Shown one piece after another: positions 63,005 through 64,000 of a DNA stretch of 64,000 nt. The notes under the pieces are model-generated. The model did not search any database. It saw only the letters and a list, made by a program, of their open reading frames with translations, and was not told the DNA's origin. A program made the translations under genes and the position numbers. Each line of letters opens with the position of its first letter. The first letter of the stretch is position 1. This DNA is from Saprospiraceae bacterium (GTDB lineage: Bacteria; Bacteroidota; Bacteroidia; Chitinophagales; Saprospiraceae): positions 310,001 to 374,000 of the forward strand of contig JAGFJA010000007.1 of the NCBI GenBank assembly GCA_024103005.1. The letters run 5' to 3'.

Positions 63005-63724
63005 TTAAAATAAGATTCCAACCTTCAATGCAATTGTGTGATTAATCTCCTTTCCATCATTATCAGGTCTTTTTGAAGTAATGTCAAAAAACCCCTGATG
63101 GTAGTACAAACCGAAGGTTAATGCATTGGACTCACTGAAATAGTATTCCATTCCTCCTCCAAGTCCCCATTGTGCATTGAGAGCCTTGACATCCTTGCGG
63201 ATATTTTCTTTGTTTACGTCCAGATTGGCGGCGTCAATATTGCCTTTGGCACTGGTTACCGCACTCAGTGTGATGATGGGAATCTCTGCATAATATCGGG
63301 TATAGCCATATTCGCGGGTGCGTAATTTTAGTCCGATCGGAATCTCAAAGTAGTTTAAGCGATAATCAACCTTGGTATCGATAGGGAAGTTGTGACGGAT
63401 AGTCTCAGCTACTTCATTTGAAAGCAGACTCTTGGGGAGGATGTCTCCGCCTTCTGCAAACTGAAGCTTGCCGGTCTGTGCGATACCAAAGCCGATTCCG
63501 ACCGTAAAGAAATAGTTTTCTGCAAATCCGAATTCTCCCACAGCACCGATTTTCATGCCGAGATCTGCACCACCACCCAGAACCTTAGCGTGATCGGATG
63601 AGAGCCAGCAAATAGTCGGGCTGAACTGTGCTCCGAAACGCAAATTTTTTGTATTTTGAGAAAAAACGGTAAATGGTAGAAAAGTGATGATGGCTAATAA
63701 CCAGAACTTGTTTACGGAATTCAT
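63005..63724 (-). CDS. PorT family outer-membrane beta-barrel protein
   Basis: 239 residues; signal peptide 1-22 (ending VFSQ). The mature part starts LRFGAQFSPTICWL and has eight or so amphipathic strands (GGADLGMKIGAVGEFGFAENYFFTVGIGFGIAQTG, YFEIPIGLKLRTREYGYTRYYAEIP, WGLGGGMEYYF), ending KVGILF. This is the PorT-like eight-stranded barrel of Bacteroidota; true PorT is a type IX component, but the family has many members. Stands alone, and a 7-bp hairpin overlaps its stop codon (62990-63014). Confidence 0.78.
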   Translation of the reverse strand: MNSVNKFWLLAIITFLPFTVFSQNTKNLRFGAQFSPTICWLSSDHAKVLGGGADLGMKIGAVGEFGFAENYFFTVGIGFGIAQTGKLQFAEGGDILPKSLLSNEVAETIRHNFPIDTKVDYRLNYFEIPIGLKLRTREYGYTRYYAEIPIITLSAVTSAKGNIDAANLDVNKENIRKDVKALNAQWGLGGGMEYYFSESNALTFGLYYHQGFFDITSKRPDNDGKEINHTIALKVGILF

Positions 63725-63891
63725 ATCTGTTTTTTTTGTTTAATTTTTTATTTTGTGTGTTGGATTGCTTAATAATTTCGTTCATTTAACCGGATTGATA
63801 CTTTTATTTAAATAATTAGGTTCAATCCGGATAGAAGTGGCAAATGCTGCTTAATTTCGCCTCTACTATTCAAATACAAATATAATATAAT

Positions 63892-64000
63892 ATGATGAAA
63901 TGGTCTTGTGTTTTGCTTTTTGGCTTGTATTTTTTATCCTCCTGCAGAAACGATAATCCATACAATGAGCTGGCCGTCAACGATGTTAAAGTAGATCATT
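63892..64000 (+). CDS. Lipoprotein, N-terminal fragment cut by the window end
   Basis: 36 codons are visible from ATG 63892: a signal peptide with lipobox LSSC (Cys at about 18) followed by RNDNPYNELAVNDVKVDH. The frame runs off the right edge. Too short for a family call. Confidence 0.68.
   Translation, partial: MMKWSCVLLFGLYFLSSCRNDNPYNELAVNDVKVDH

Overview
The window is a piece of a Bacteroidota chromosome, AT-rich (roughly 40% GC by eye). The evidence is consistent: many genes are preceded by the phylum-specific -7 promoter box TAnnTTTG and lack clear Shine-Dalgarno sites. There are type IX secretion parts (PorP/SprF, PorE-like OmpA proteins, a PorT-like barrel, a C-terminal sorting domain). 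Families typical of the phylum are present (DUF6089, GWxTD, HYC_CC_PP, GH3), and the division cluster has the Bacteroidota gene order. A member of Saprospiria or Chitinophagia is my best guess, but that rests on impression only.

Layout. 1-5.7 kb: a cut sterol-desaturase-type hydroxylase, a GH3 enzyme, a DUF6089 barrel, two tandem YceI lipocalin-like proteins and HMG-CoA lyase. 5.8-8.2 kb: a small membrane protein and a Cys/His-rich trio (HYC_CC_PP protein, outer-membrane barrel, double HMA metal-binding protein) closed by a strong terminator. 8.4-16.3 kb: SPFH protein, folB with a flavin reductase, an acyltransferase, rmuC, lnt and prs. 16.4-22.8 kb: a sorting-domain esterase, then a tight run of PorP, a PorE-like protein, a glycosylasparaginase and a LuxR-type regulator. 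22.9-30 kb: rny, zapA with a coiled-coil partner, pheT and groESL. 30.3-41.2 kb: a PorE-like lipoprotein, mfd, glutaminyl cyclase, a GWxTD protein, small lipoproteins, an esterase and aroC.

42.2-57.9 kb is the dcw cluster, all on the + strand: mraZ-rsmH-ftsL-ftsI-murE-mraY-murD-ftsW-murG-murC-ftsQ-ftsA-ftsZ. It carries peptidoglycan precursor synthesis (UDP-MurNAc-peptide, lipid I, lipid II), septal transpeptidation and the Z ring with its FtsA anchor. Many starts overlap the previous stop. murF, murB and ddl are not in the cluster, as is usual in this phylum. The 5' region has two MraZ-box-like sites in inverted orientation around a promoter box. 58.5-64 kb: a GNAT acetyltransferase with a YpdA-like reductase, a POT peptide transporter, a lipoprotein, a PorT-like barrel and the start of another lipoprotein.

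No tRNA, rRNA, CRISPR array, prophage or intact insertion sequence was recognised. The most distinctive unexplained items are two copies of a ~150-bp element with conserved terminal inverted repeats (13226-13375 and 62631-62779), the inverted MraZ-box pair, the start codons lying 4-5 nt after a -7 box (mfd, aroC, hmgL), and structured RNA segments between murE and mraY and behind ftsZ. The window is otherwise mostly housekeeping; I do not see a clear new defence or biosynthetic system.
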